DNA from: Lacrimispora algidixylanolytica | GTDB taxonomy: Bacteria > Bacillota > Clostridia > Lachnospirales > Lachnospiraceae | Direction: 5' to 3' | NCBI RefSeq assembly: GCF_003609635.1 | Contig: NZ_MCIA01000031.1 | Span: 1-64,000 of the forward strand | Length of the DNA stretch: 64,000 bases | Shown: positions 24,456 to 33,267 of the stretch, piece after piece | Layout of the letters: every line of letters begins with the position of its first letter | Numbering within the stretch: the first letter of the stretch is position 1 | Notes under the pieces: generated by a model | The model's input: only the letters and a program-made list of their open reading frames with translations | Databases searched by the model: none | What the model was told of the DNA's origin: nothing | Program-made: the position numbers and the translations under genes

Positions 24456-26030
24456 ATGTTGGACGTTATTTATAAACGACAGGTTGCAAAATGGGATGTA
24501 TTTGAAGTGGAACTCAAGGGAAAAACAGAGGGAAATCCTTTTACTGATTACAATATAAAAGGTTGTTTTAAGGGGGAACATGAACACATTTATGCTGACG
24601 GATTTTATGATGGAGATGGTGTATACAAAGTACGCTTTATGCCTTCTTATGAAGGGGAGTATACGTTTTTAATCTCAGAAAGCTTTTTGAAGGATGGCAC
24701 AGACGATATTAAGGGTGAATTTGTGGTATCGGAGGCCAGAAAATCAAATCATGGTCCGGTTCGCGTGGTAAATAAATATCATTTTTCTTATGAGGATGGA
24801 ACCAAATATTATTCCATTGGGACTACATGTTATGTATGGGAGCTGCAGTCAGATGAGCTGATTGCGCAGACCCTGGAGAGCCTTTCCGTGGCTGGATTTA
24901 ATAAAATTCGTTTTTGTGTGTTTCCAAAACATTATGATTATAATCTGGGTGAACCAAGGTCTTACCCCTATGAGGGAACTCCCATTGACAGCAGTGTGTT
25001 GACCAGTGATAATTTCAATGATTACACTGCTTCCCTTGGAAATCTTAAAAAGGGGAATGATTGGGACTTTACAAGATTTAATCCGCAACATTTTACCCAT
25101 ATAGAAACATGTATTTATGAACTGGGCAAGCGAGGAATAGAGGCCGATCTTATTGTCATGCACCCTTATGACCGATGGGGATTTTCCCAGATGACAAAGG
25201 AACAGGATGATCTTTATTGGAATTATGTGATTGCACGCTTTGCCGCCTTCCATAACGTATGGTGGTCCTTAGCAAATGAATATGATTTACTTCCAGAAAA
25301 GTCTATTGATGACTGGGAGCGTTACGCATCCATTATTTGCGAGAAGGATCCCTATCATCATTTACGTTCCATTCATAATTGCTTTGCCTTCTACGATCAT
25401 ACTCGTTCCTGGATCACCCACTGCAGCATCCAAAGACAAGAGCTCTATAAAACATCGGAGCTGGTCAATGAGTGGAGAACACAGTTTGGGAAACCAGTGG
25501 TTTTAGATGAAATCGCTTATGAAGGAAATATCCAGCATGGCTGGGGAAATATAAGCGGGGAAGAAATGTTAAGGCGATTCTGGGAAGCAGCCTTGCGAGG
25601 TGGGTATCCCGGACATAGTGAGTGCTTTATGAGTGATGATAATATTCTGTGGTGGTCTCACGGTGGGAAACTGAAAGGAGAAAGCTGGAAGCGGTTTCAA
25701 TTCCTTCATGATATCATGCTGGAAACTCCGGGCTATGGTTTGATGCCTTATGAGAAATGCGGCTGGGATGAGATTTGCGGAGTTCCAGAGGAACAAAAAG
25801 ATGAGCCAATAAAGGATTATTATTTATTCTATTACAGCTTTATGCGTCCTTCCTTCCGGACTCTTTATTTTGATGATAAGAACGAATATGAGGTAGAGGT
25901 CATTGATTCCTGGAATATGACCATAGAACCCCGAGGGCCCTTTAAAGGAAAATTTAATATCACACTCCCAGGCAGAGCTTTTATGGCAATTAGAGTAAAG
26001 AGGGCGGGACTATCCCAAAATAGCCGCTGA
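24456..26030 (+). CDS. DUF5060/DUF4038-type glycoside hydrolase
   Basis: A 524-residue cytoplasmic protein. Residues 1-95 form a beta-sandwich like DUF5060 (VAKWDVFEVELKGKTEGNPF). Residues about 105-430 are a TIM-barrel like DUF4038/apiosidase-type enzymes, with an acid candidate in WWSLANEYD and a nucleophile candidate in GKPVVLDEIAYEG. The last 90 residues form a beta domain (DUF5605-like, ending in LPGRAFMAIRVKR). The specificity is unknown. The position after a GH67/ABC operon suggests action on imported decorated xylo-oligosaccharides or another plant side chain. Confidence 0.7.
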   Translation: MLDVIYKRQVAKWDVFEVELKGKTEGNPFTDYNIKGCFKGEHEHIYADGFYDGDGVYKVRFMPSYEGEYTFLISESFLKDGTDDIKGEFVVSEARKSNHGPVRVVNKYHFSYEDGTKYYSIGTTCYVWELQSDELIAQTLESLSVAGFNKIRFCVFPKHYDYNLGEPRSYPYEGTPIDSSVLTSDNFNDYTASLGNLKKGNDWDFTRFNPQHFTHIETCIYELGKRGIEADLIVMHPYDRWGFSQMTKEQDDLYWNYVIARFAAFHNVWWSLANEYDLLPEKSIDDWERYASIICEKDPYHHLRSIHNCFAFYDHTRSWITHCSIQRQELYKTSELVNEWRTQFGKPVVLDEIAYEGNIQHGWGNISGEEMLRRFWEAALRGGYPGHSECFMSDDNILWWSHGGKLKGESWKRFQFLHDIMLETPGYGLMPYEKCGWDEICGVPEEQKDEPIKDYYLFYYSFMRPSFRTLYFDDKNEYEVEVIDSWNMTIEPRGPFKGKFNITLPGRAFMAIRVKRAGLSQNSR

Positions 26031-26076
26031 CTGAAAATTTCCGTCATTCCAAATTTTATAACCTTTTATCAAAATA

Positions 26077-26121
26077 GGATAATCGCCTATCCCACTGCAA
26101 TCAGTAGATAGACGATTATCC
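26077..26121. terminator. Stem-loop after the glycosidase gene
   Basis: A 15-bp near-perfect stem (GGATAATCGCCTATC with one mismatch to 26107-26121) and a 15-base loop, 47 bases past the glycosidase stop. It lacks a T-run, so it may be a weak terminator or a 3'-end stabiliser. Confidence 0.45.
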
Positions 26122-26135
26122 AGATTGTCCATAAC

Positions 26136-26287
26136 TTACAAAAGGTTGTTGATTAGAAAATCCTTTTTCTGCATACAATCCATTCCCAGTGTGACGACCT
26201 CATCTCGTATTTGGTCAAACTTTAGGCTCTGATGTCCCCCTCTGTTATAAGGTTGTAGAAATATGATTTTTTTAATACCTTTTTGCA
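26136..26287 (-). pseudogene. C-terminal remnant of an unidentified gene
   Basis: The minus strand is open for about 50 codons to a TAA at 26136-26138 and reads ILQKGIKKIIFLQPYNRGGH, SLKFDQIRDEVVTLGMDC and MQKKDFLINNLL. Composition and periodicity look like real protein, but no start codon or ribosome binding site lies between the subtilase stop (26300) and this frame. It is probably the tail of a gene whose front was replaced when the subtilase gene arrived. Confidence 0.4.
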
Positions 26288-26299
26288 ATATTATATAAA

Positions 26300-27820
26300 C
26301 TATTTATCTGCATTTACAATTTCAAGTGCTTTTGAAACAGCTTTAAATGCATTAATTCTCCCATAACCGGTATAATTATCAAAACCTTTAGGAGTAATAT
26401 CATCTGCAGAATTTTTGATTATTTCTTCCACTTCACTAGCTTTTAGTCCTGGAGCAACTGAAAGCACAAGTGCAGCAACTCCTGCAACATGTGGGGTTGC
26501 AGCAGATGTACCGTTAAATCCATCTTCATAATTACCAGTGCTATAGCCTGCCTTGTTCATAATATCAGTTGTGTAAATATGAACACCTGGGGCTGCAACA
26601 TCAACTTGAGGACCATAATTACTGCCCCACCAATATTCGCCATCTTTACTTGTCTTACTTTTTCTTTGGCCATACTCATTACATGCTGCAACAGTTAACA
26701 CACTACCTAGATTACCGGGGTAAGAGACTTTACCATTATCATTACCAGCGGCAAAACAAACAACGCATCCTTTTCCATTTCGACCTTTTTGTTTCGCATA
26801 ATTGATTGCATTTGTAATTGTTTGGCTATCACCGCCGCCTCCCCAGCTGTTACTAAGGACATCAGCTCCTCGGTCTACAGATTTAACAATTCCATCTGCA
26901 ATTTTGGCATCATCAGTAACCCATACTATTTCGCCTCCACTCTCAACTCCATATGCGATTCTTATTCCCATTATTTTACAATCTGGAGCCACACCGGCTA
27001 TTCCTTTGTTGTTATTACTTTTTGCGGCTGCTATCCCTGCACAAGCGGTTCCATGCGCATCAGTAGTTTCTGGATTTGGATTATCACGCTTAAAACAAGC
27101 ATCATACCCGGTTACCAGTTTATCTGCTACATTCAAGTCTTCATGGGTGTAATCAACACCTTCATCTACGATAGCAATAATAATATCTTTACTTCCCTTT
27201 GTTATATCCCATGCTTCTAAAACATTGATGTCTTCTCCTACAATTCCGCCAGTTTGTCCAGTATTGTTAATGGCCCACTGCTTATTTACATTCGTATCAT
27301 TAGGTAATGATGACATAGGTTTTAGCAACCGAACAAAATTTGGCTGTGCATATATTACCTTATCATCTTTTTGATAGGTATTTGCCAATTCCAATGCACT
27401 TTCTGCGTTGCCTTCTGTGGTCTCCACCAGGAACGTATTATCTTCTCCATTAATATTTTCAATCACTTTAACATTATTAAAGTCATTCAATTCATTAATT
27501 TCTTCTGCTGTTACATCAGATTTGAATTGGATAATAAACTGATTTGTAAGAATCATTGGCGTTTTATCTTCTGTCTCAACTACCATAAAATCATCATTTT
27601 CACGTTGATTTTTGCTTGAAAATGATTTACTTTCATTCACTTGATTCTCGCTTATTGTTTCTAAAATGATACCATTTTTTAAATCAGTCAGATTTGAATT
27701 TAGGTTAGAAGTAAAAGATTTGTTTTTACTTTCCTTATTGCTATTATCTTTAAATGCTCTATATAAATCAGATATTTTTAAGGATATTTTTTTTTCATTA
27801 CTCCAATAAAATAATTCCAT
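26300..27820 (-). CDS. S8-family serine peptidase (subtilase) without signal peptide
   Basis: A 506-residue subtilase. The catalytic triad is intact: Asp219 (IVDEG), His256 (AHGT), Ser439 (GTSA); Asn360 in AAGN forms the oxyanion hole. Residues about 90-165 resemble a fervidolysin-type prodomain (FIIQFKSDVTAEEINEL; YAQPNFVRLL). The first 85 residues are polar, rich in Asn, Ser and Lys, and contain no signal sequence or membrane helix, so the enzyme is either cytoplasmic or exported by another route. It is flanked by gene remnants and has more AT-rich sequence than its neighbours, which suggests acquisition by transfer. Start: ATG at 27820 with AAGGAG upstream. Confidence 0.85.
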   Translation of the reverse strand: MELFYWSNEKKISLKISDLYRAFKDNSNKESKNKSFTSNLNSNLTDLKNGIILETISENQVNESKSFSSKNQRENDDFMVVETEDKTPMILTNQFIIQFKSDVTAEEINELNDFNNVKVIENINGEDNTFLVETTEGNAESALELANTYQKDDKVIYAQPNFVRLLKPMSSLPNDTNVNKQWAINNTGQTGGIVGEDINVLEAWDITKGSKDIIIAIVDEGVDYTHEDLNVADKLVTGYDACFKRDNPNPETTDAHGTACAGIAAAKSNNNKGIAGVAPDCKIMGIRIAYGVESGGEIVWVTDDAKIADGIVKSVDRGADVLSNSWGGGGDSQTITNAINYAKQKGRNGKGCVVCFAAGNDNGKVSYPGNLGSVLTVAACNEYGQRKSKTSKDGEYWWGSNYGPQVDVAAPGVHIYTTDIMNKAGYSTGNYEDGFNGTSAATPHVAGVAALVLSVAPGLKASEVEEIIKNSADDITPKGFDNYTGYGRINAFKAVSKALEIVNADK

Positions 27821-28100
27821 GATAATTCTCCTTTTATTTTTGTTATTAATATATTAAAAACAGACCAAGTTGGTGCATGCTATGGATTTTCAATTGTCTT
27901 ATCACATAGCAGTTTGAGGTCTATCTTTATTCTAATCCCTCCTTTTAATAAACATAGTATGATATTTAAAAAGAGGATGTGCTGACTGATTGGAATGATT
28001 TCTTGGTGCTTCTGGAGTCATGAAACCTTCAAAATGCGAATAGAACTTTTTTGTGTAATTCACATATTTTATGAGGTCATAATTTTTTAACTTCATAAAT

Positions 28101-28150
28101 AAAACAGGGTCTTCTATGATTCATTATTTCATCATAGAAGACCCTGTTTT
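28101..28150. terminator. Strong bidirectional terminator
   Basis: Two perfect 20-bp arms (28101-28120 and 28131-28150), beginning AAAACAGGGTCTTC, with a 10-base loop. It ends the HxlR gene. The remaining 27821-28219 interval is AT-rich with an AGGAGG at about 27950 on the minus strand but no convincing gene after it. Confidence 0.8.
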
Positions 28151-28219
28151 GCAGCGAAACTTTTACATGTTATACTTATGTTTCTATCGGTTATACTTTC
28201 CTAACTACAAAAGGTAGAA

Positions 28220-28573
28220 TTAATATTTATCATTTATATGCTTCCCACCCCATGCACATAATTCATGAAGTGTAGGCATTAATGATTTCCCACGTTCGGA
28301 AAGATAATATTCAACCTTTGGTGGAACCTGTGGATATTCGTGGCGGATGATGAGAGCGTCTGCTTCTAATTCTTTTAACTGATTACTTAGCATTTTATGG
28401 GTAATTCCAGGAAGTGCTTTTTTAAGCTCACTGTATCGCATGATGCCTTTTCTCAAAAGACAGAACAGGATATGGAGTTTCCATTTGCCACCTATGAGGG
28501 ATAAGGTATATTCAAAAGGTTTTGAATCAATATCTGCCTCATGCTTGCATTCATGATTTTGGGGATCATTCAT
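28220..28573 (-). CDS. HxlR-family transcriptional regulator, divergent from OYE gene
   Basis: A 117-residue winged-helix protein with YTLSLIGGKWKLHILFCLL, THKMLSNQLKELEADALI and RHEYPQVPPKVEYYLSERG, the HxlR signature. N-terminal Cys9 (NHECKHEAD) could be the redox- or electrophile-sensing residue known from HypR and YodB. It is divergent from an Old Yellow Enzyme gene with a near-palindrome between them, so local control of that reductase is likely. Confidence 0.82.
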   Translation of the reverse strand: MNDPQNHECKHEADIDSKPFEYTLSLIGGKWKLHILFCLLRKGIMRYSELKKALPGITHKMLSNQLKELEADALIIRHEYPQVPPKVEYYLSERGKSLMPTLHELCAWGGKHINDKY

Positions 28574-28597
28574 TTATTTACGCTCTCCTTTTGGATA

Positions 28598-28620
28598 GTA
28601 TCTCACTTAAAAGTGCATAC
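28598..28620. promoter_or_regulatory. Imperfect palindrome, probable HxlR operator
   Basis: GTAT-CT-CACTT-AA-AAGTG-C-ATAC: two half-sites in dyad symmetry between the HxlR and OYE genes, 24 bases from the HxlR start. Confidence 0.5.
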
Positions 28621-28691
28621 TGTTTTAATTGTCGCATCTAAGTTATTATAAAGGATAGATAGAAAATAAACAATAAAAGAAAGGGGTAATT

Positions 28692-29693
28692 ATGAATTTA
28701 TTGAACGAATCAATCACCATAAAATCGGTTACAATTCCAAATCGAATTGTGATGCCTCCAATGGCAACATCAAAAGCAACAAACGGCGAGGTAACAAAAC
28801 AACTGATCGATTACTATGATGAAAAGTCAAAGGGCGGTTATATCGGTTTAATTATTACAGAGCATCATTATGTAAGCAAAGATGGTATGGCCAGTGAAGG
28901 TCAAGTATCCATAGCAAGAGATGAAGATGTAGCGGGACTAAAAAAAATAGCAGATGTGATTCATAAGAATGGCAGTAAGGTCATAGTTCAGATCAGTCAT
29001 GCTGGAAGTTCCGCATCTCAAGAAATAACTGGATGTGAACCAATCAGTGCAAGTGCAATCGTCAATGGAAGTATGACAGCTAAAACACAGCTCATTCCTC
29101 ATGAAATGGACCACAGCGATATTCTTAGGGTTGTAAAATCTTTTGCCGATGCAGCAAAAAGAGTAAAAGAGGCTGGCTATGATGGTGTTGAGATACATTC
29201 TGCTCATGGTTACTTGCTGAATCAATTTTATTCCCCTCTTGGCAATAAACGTTTGGATGAATATGGTGGAACAATCGATGGAAGAATTAAAATTCATTTG
29301 GAAATCATTGGTGCAATCAGAAAGGTTGTAGGGGATGATTTCCTGTTAGCGCTTCGCCTCGGTGCTTGTGACTACATGGAAGGTGGCAATACCATTGAAG
29401 ATGGAATATATGCATCTAAGAAATTTCAGGAAGCAGGGGTTGACCTGTTGGATATTTCAGGTGGTTATAATGGCATTGTACGTAAAGATACAAATGAACC
29501 AGGGTGGTTTGCTGATGCAACATTAGCAATAAAAAAAGAAGTATCTATCCCTTTGATTTTAACTGGTGGTGTGACGGATGTAAAAGATGCGGAACATTTA
29601 CTAAAAGAGGGAAAGGCAGATTTCATTGGAATAGGAAGGGCTATTCTTAAGGATTCCAAATGGGCAGAAAAAGCAATGGGAATAAATAATTAA
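28692..29693 (+). CDS. Old Yellow Enzyme-family NADH:flavin oxidoreductase
   Basis: A 333-residue single-domain TIM-barrel flavoprotein of the YqjM/XenA-like OYE class, without the C-terminal Fe-S and Rossmann extension of 2-enoate reductases. Seen: TIPNRIVMPPMATSKA at the start, IVQISHAGSS, YDGVEIHSAHGYLLNQFYSP with SPLGNKRLDEYGG, and LTGGVTDVKDA with IGIGRAIL at the FMN phosphate site. These enzymes reduce activated C=C bonds of enones, quinones and nitro compounds. Control by the divergent electrophile-type regulator suggests detoxification. Good ribosome binding site AAAGGGG. Confidence 0.85.
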   Translation: MNLLNESITIKSVTIPNRIVMPPMATSKATNGEVTKQLIDYYDEKSKGGYIGLIITEHHYVSKDGMASEGQVSIARDEDVAGLKKIADVIHKNGSKVIVQISHAGSSASQEITGCEPISASAIVNGSMTAKTQLIPHEMDHSDILRVVKSFADAAKRVKEAGYDGVEIHSAHGYLLNQFYSPLGNKRLDEYGGTIDGRIKIHLEIIGAIRKVVGDDFLLALRLGACDYMEGGNTIEDGIYASKKFQEAGVDLLDISGGYNGIVRKDTNEPGWFADATLAIKKEVSIPLILTGGVTDVKDAEHLLKEGKADFIGIGRAILKDSKWAEKAMGINN

Positions 29694-29855
29694 CTTCCAA
29701 ATCGGATTCTAAGCGGACTTTTTATTAAAAATACACTATGAAAGCATTTATGGAGTAAACCAACTTTTTACTTCTTGTTAATTTCATGAATTTATGATAG
29801 TTTAGTAGGATAAATAGCTTCAACATTATACTCTAAATGAAGGTGAGAATAAATA

Positions 29856-30779
29856 ATGAAATTAAAACAAAAATCAGTTATAATACTTCCCATACTTATT
29901 CTATGTTTGATTGCAGTCTACTATATTACTTCTGCGCGATATAAAACCACAGAAAATCCATTGGAAACAAAGGTGGAAGAGTCAAGCACAGCTCCCACTA
30001 CAACGAACGAGACCGAGGTTGTGACCAGCTCAAAATCCCCAGAACCCAATACAACAGCTCCTTCTGAGACAGCAACTTTATCTACAGAAGATATCTCAAT
30101 CATTGAAGGGATCATTAATAACCAGAATACCAGTGTATTCAAAGGAAATGAAGGCAAGCAAAGCATATACATGGCCATATTTAGGAATGAAAATGAATTA
30201 TCAGCCTCCTATGTAACCTCTTATGATGATGATACAGAGACCCATTTAACAGGATCCATTGATGTTAATCGTGCATCGTTTGCTTTATCCAATGAAGACG
30301 GCAGTATTACGTTTCAAGGATTAATAAAACCAGGAACACAAAAAGGGGATTTATTAGTAGTAGATTATAAAAATAAGAAGGACAACATAGAAGAAAACTT
30401 TGACCTATCACTCTCCCATTCCTTCGCTAGCTCCCCACAAGAACGATACCTTTTTGCAGAAGCATCTACAGAAGATGTTGAAACTTTTGCAAAGAATATC
30501 AAATTATATATTACAAGTGATAAGAAAAAAGAATTAGCAGAAATGATCCAGTATCCAATCAATGTTACCATCCGCGATGCGAAAAAAACAATAAATTCTT
30601 CTGATGAATTTATACAATCTTATGATGATATCATAACTGCGGAATTTAAAGATAAAATAAGCAAGAGCTATACCAGATACCTATTTAGCAATGATAAGGG
30701 CATCATGATGGGAAATGGTGAGATATGGATACATTCATTGAATGACAAAGGATTGAAGATTTTTGCAATTAACAATTAA
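29856..30779 (+). CDS. Membrane-anchored extracellular protein, unknown function
   Basis: A 307-residue protein. Residues 7-27 form a single hydrophobic helix (signal anchor, no lipobox). Residues 30-78 are a Ser/Thr/Pro/Glu-rich linker typical of cell-wall-spanning tethers. Residues about 80-190 and 205-307 look like two small globular domains; the second (KKELAEMIQYPINVTIRDAK, SYTRYLFSNDKGIMMGNGEI) resembles small NTF2-like domains often found on exported proteins of Lachnospiraceae. No enzymatic motif is visible. It stands alone between terminators. Start: ATG at 29856 after GAAGGTGAG. Confidence 0.6.
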   Translation: MKLKQKSVIILPILILCLIAVYYITSARYKTTENPLETKVEESSTAPTTTNETEVVTSSKSPEPNTTAPSETATLSTEDISIIEGIINNQNTSVFKGNEGKQSIYMAIFRNENELSASYVTSYDDDTETHLTGSIDVNRASFALSNEDGSITFQGLIKPGTQKGDLLVVDYKNKKDNIEENFDLSLSHSFASSPQERYLFAEASTEDVETFAKNIKLYITSDKKKELAEMIQYPINVTIRDAKKTINSSDEFIQSYDDIITAEFKDKISKSYTRYLFSNDKGIMMGNGEIWIHSLNDKGLKIFAINN

Positions 30780-30790
30780 TTGCATTGACT

Positions 30791-30833
30791 AAAGACCGGA
30801 CTGCCTGTAATGGCTTAGTCCGGTCTTTCTCAT
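30791..30833. terminator. Bidirectional terminator
   Basis: AAAGACCGGACT (30791-30802) pairs perfectly with AGTCCGGTCTTT (30817-30828). It separates the convergent exported-protein and hydrolase genes. Confidence 0.85.
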
Positions 30834-30852
30834 TTATTATGGTTGATTTATC

Positions 30853-31680
30853 TTATCTGTTATGTTTCCCTAACCACAAAAGAATATCAGCAATGATTTC
30901 GTTCCTGCTTGGTTCATTTAAAATCTCGTGGTAAAGATTAGCATAAACCCTAAGGCTCTTATCCTTCGAACTGATTTCCTCAAAGAACTCCAGGGAATCC
31001 TTAGCCGAAACAAGTCCATCATCTGCTCCATGAAGTATGAGCACTGGGTCTGAGAAGTTTCCAATCTGTTCTTTTAACCATTGTACACCTGCATAAATCT
31101 GGTTGATAAGACCAGTACTGATCTGTTTTTCAACCAGCGGGTCACTCGCATAGGCTTCTATGACATTAGAATCGCTGCAAACTCCGTCCCCAAGTTGGTT
31201 TGGTAAATAAGTATCTTCCGGAGCTACAATCGGAAAGGTATCTCCCATAATAGGATTGTTATAATGTGTCAGGGCACCAGAGGTAATGATTCCGTCCACG
31301 ATCCCTGGATGCTTGGTACCATAGAGGGTTACGGTCTCTCCTCCCATACTGTGGCCGAATAAGAATACCTTTTTTCCTCCACTCTCTTTTTGGGCAATCG
31401 CAACGATTGTGGACAGATCATCTGGCATCTCGTTGAAATCACTGAAGTAAACCTTCTTGCCTTCGGATTTCCCATGTCCTCTCTGGTCATATCGGTAAAC
31501 GCTGTATCCATTCTCATTGAGTTTTTCCGTAAAATAGTCATAACGGTTTAAATGCTCACACAGACCATGGGCTATGACAACCAATGCCCTGGGTTCTTCC
31601 ACAATATCCGCTCGAAACCTCAATCTCGTTCCATCGACAGAGGAAACCATTTCCTCTCTCATAATACTTTCTCTCTTCAT
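30853..31680 (-). CDS. Alpha/beta hydrolase, monoacylglycerol-lipase-like
   Basis: A 275-residue serine hydrolase. VIAHGLCEHLNRYDYF is the oxyanion region, YDQRGHGKSEG a typical MGLL/lysophospholipase segment, and FGHSMGGE the nucleophile elbow with Ser111; ILHGADDGLVS supplies the Asp and YHEILNEPSRNE the His. The family (Hydrolase_4) cleaves monoglycerides or lysophospholipids. No signal peptide. It is a single-gene unit between terminators. Start: ATG at 31680 after AAAGGGG. Confidence 0.82.
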   Translation of the reverse strand: MKRESIMREEMVSSVDGTRLRFRADIVEEPRALVVIAHGLCEHLNRYDYFTEKLNENGYSVYRYDQRGHGKSEGKKVYFSDFNEMPDDLSTIVAIAQKESGGKKVFLFGHSMGGETVTLYGTKHPGIVDGIITSGALTHYNNPIMGDTFPIVAPEDTYLPNQLGDGVCSDSNVIEAYASDPLVEKQISTGLINQIYAGVQWLKEQIGNFSDPVLILHGADDGLVSAKDSLEFFEEISSKDKSLRVYANLYHEILNEPSRNEIIADILLWLGKHNR

Positions 31681-31811
31681 TGTTTTCCCCTTTCATACAT
31701 GCTTCATTATCAGGTCAACTGGTCTGATTTATTGAAAAAAGGACAATTATCAGTTAGTATCATCATACTACAAGAATTGTTCTGAGACAAGCGTCTAAAC
31801 CACTACACCAG

Positions 31812-31857
31812 AAACGAGTATATCCGACTGTCAAGTAAGTCGAATATACTCGTTTTT
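31812..31857. terminator. Hairpin at the end of the 17-gene minus-strand array
   Basis: AAACGAGTATAT (31812-31823) pairs with ATATACTCGTTT (31844-31855), with CGACT/AGTCG inside, 5 bases beyond the last stop codon of the array. Confidence 0.75.
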
Positions 31858-31861
31858 AAGG

Positions 31862-33265
31862 TTACATTTGGGCAATCTTATGAGGATTTAAAATATTATT
31901 AGGATCATATACCTTTTTAATGCCGTTCATCAAATTCAGATTCACCTCAGGAAGGGATCCTCTTAGATAAGGCTTCTTTGCAAATCCGATGCCATGTTCC
32001 CCAGACACCTGACCTCCCAGGTTTCTGGCTTTTGCGTACACCTTTTCCATGGCTTTGTTCATCCGTTTTTCCCATTCCTCATCGTTTAAATCATCTTTTA
32101 GCATATAGGCATGGAGATTTCCGTCTCCAGCATGACCAAAACTTTTAATCCTTAGATCACACTCCTCTTGGAGGCTATGAAGATAAGTTACCATTTCATT
32201 GACGGAACTCCTTGGAACTACCATATCTACCTCATCCATGTAAGTGGTAGAGCCTTTGATTGCTTCTAAGAACGCCCCTCTTGCCTTCCAGATAGAATCC
32301 TCCCGCTCTTCGGTATCGGATATCAAGACATCTAAGGCACCTTGCTCCAGACAGAGTTTCGCAACACTGTCATACGCCTTCTCAATTTCTTCTAATGAAT
32401 TTCCATCGAATTTCAAGAGGAGATACGCATCTGACTGTTTATCTGGAAACGTTTTTCCTAAATACTGTTCGGCATCAATGATAACTTCTCTCTGCATGAA
32501 TTCAATGGCTGTGGGAATGGTCTTTGATTTAACAATGAGTGGCACGGTATTGATGGCATGATCCAGGGTAGGAAAGGGAATCAGCAGACTGATTACAAAC
32601 TTTGGACGGGGGATCAGCTTTAAGATTGCTTTTGTGATAAAGCCTAAGGTTCCCTCGGCTCCAATCATCAAATCCTTTAGGGCATAACCGGAACTGTTCT
32701 TTACGACCTTACCGCCAAACTCCGTGATCTCTCCACTTGGGAGAACCACCTCTAGGCCTCTTACATAATCCCTTGTCACTCCATATTTTACAGCTCGCAT
32801 TCCACCTGCATTGGTGCTGATATTTCCTCCAATGGTGGCAGATTTCTCGCCTGGATCTGGGGGGTAGAATAAGTCATGATCTTCCACGTATGCTGAAAGT
32901 TCCATGAGCAATACACCTGGTTCTACGGTGATAGTTAGATTATCCTCATCTAATTCAAGCACCTGATTCATTAATGTGGTATCAATCATAATTCCGTGTT
33001 CGATTGCAACAGAGGAACCCACAAGACCAGTACCAGCCCCTCTTGGAGTTACGGGTATCACATGTTTGAACGCATATTTCATGACTTCAGAGATCTCTTT
33101 TGCTGATTTTGCCTTCACTACAATATCAGGATAACTGCTGGTACCACTTAACTCATCGTGACTATACTCTTCGTTGATAAAATCTCCGATTAGGATACGT
33201 TCGTCATCCCCAATGATACCTTTTATGTACGCAATATCATCTTTATCTATTTTTTTATATCCCAT
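31862..33265 (-). CDS. lctD: FAD-linked lactate dehydrogenase subunit (LctD/GlcD type)
   Basis: A 467-residue VAO-family flavoprotein. The PCMH FAD domain occupies residues 40-215 ([40 protein letters not shown]). The C-terminal FAD-oxidase domain carries the metal-site His segment [13 protein letters not shown] and ends with [11 protein letters not shown]. Together with the adjacent EtfB and ferredoxin-EtfA this is the gene set of the Acetobacterium woodii LDH/EtfAB complex, which oxidises lactate with NAD+ while ferredoxin oxidation drives the uphill step. Last gene of the array; 2-base gap from EtfA. Confidence 0.82.
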   Translation of the reverse strand: MGYKKIDKDDIAYIKGIIGDDERILIGDFINEEYSHDELSGTSSYPDIVVKAKSAKEISEVMKYAFKHVIPVTPRGAGTGLVGSSVAIEHGIMIDTTLMNQVLELDEDNLTITVEPGVLLMELSAYVEDHDLFYPPDPGEKSATIGGNISTNAGGMRAVKYGVTRDYVRGLEVVLPSGEITEFGGKVVKNSSGYALKDLMIGAEGTLGFITKAILKLIPRPKFVISLLIPFPTLDHAINTVPLIVKSKTIPTAIEFMQREVIIDAEQYLGKTFPDKQSDAYLLLKFDGNSLEEIEKAYDSVAKLCLEQGALDVLISDTEEREDSIWKARGAFLEAIKGSTTYMDEVDMVVPRSSVNEMVTYLHSLQEECDLRIKSFGHAGDGNLHAYMLKDDLNDEEWEKRMNKAMEKVYAKARNLGGQVSGEHGIGFAKKPYLRGSLPEVNLNLMNGIKKVYDPNNILNPHKIAQM

Positions 33266-33267
33266 GA

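Noticed and set aside
27821-28219. Short peptide gene (bacteriocin or leader) upstream of the subtilase
   Set aside because: An AGGAGG occurs on the minus strand, but the only following frame is about 16 codons without a proper start codon.
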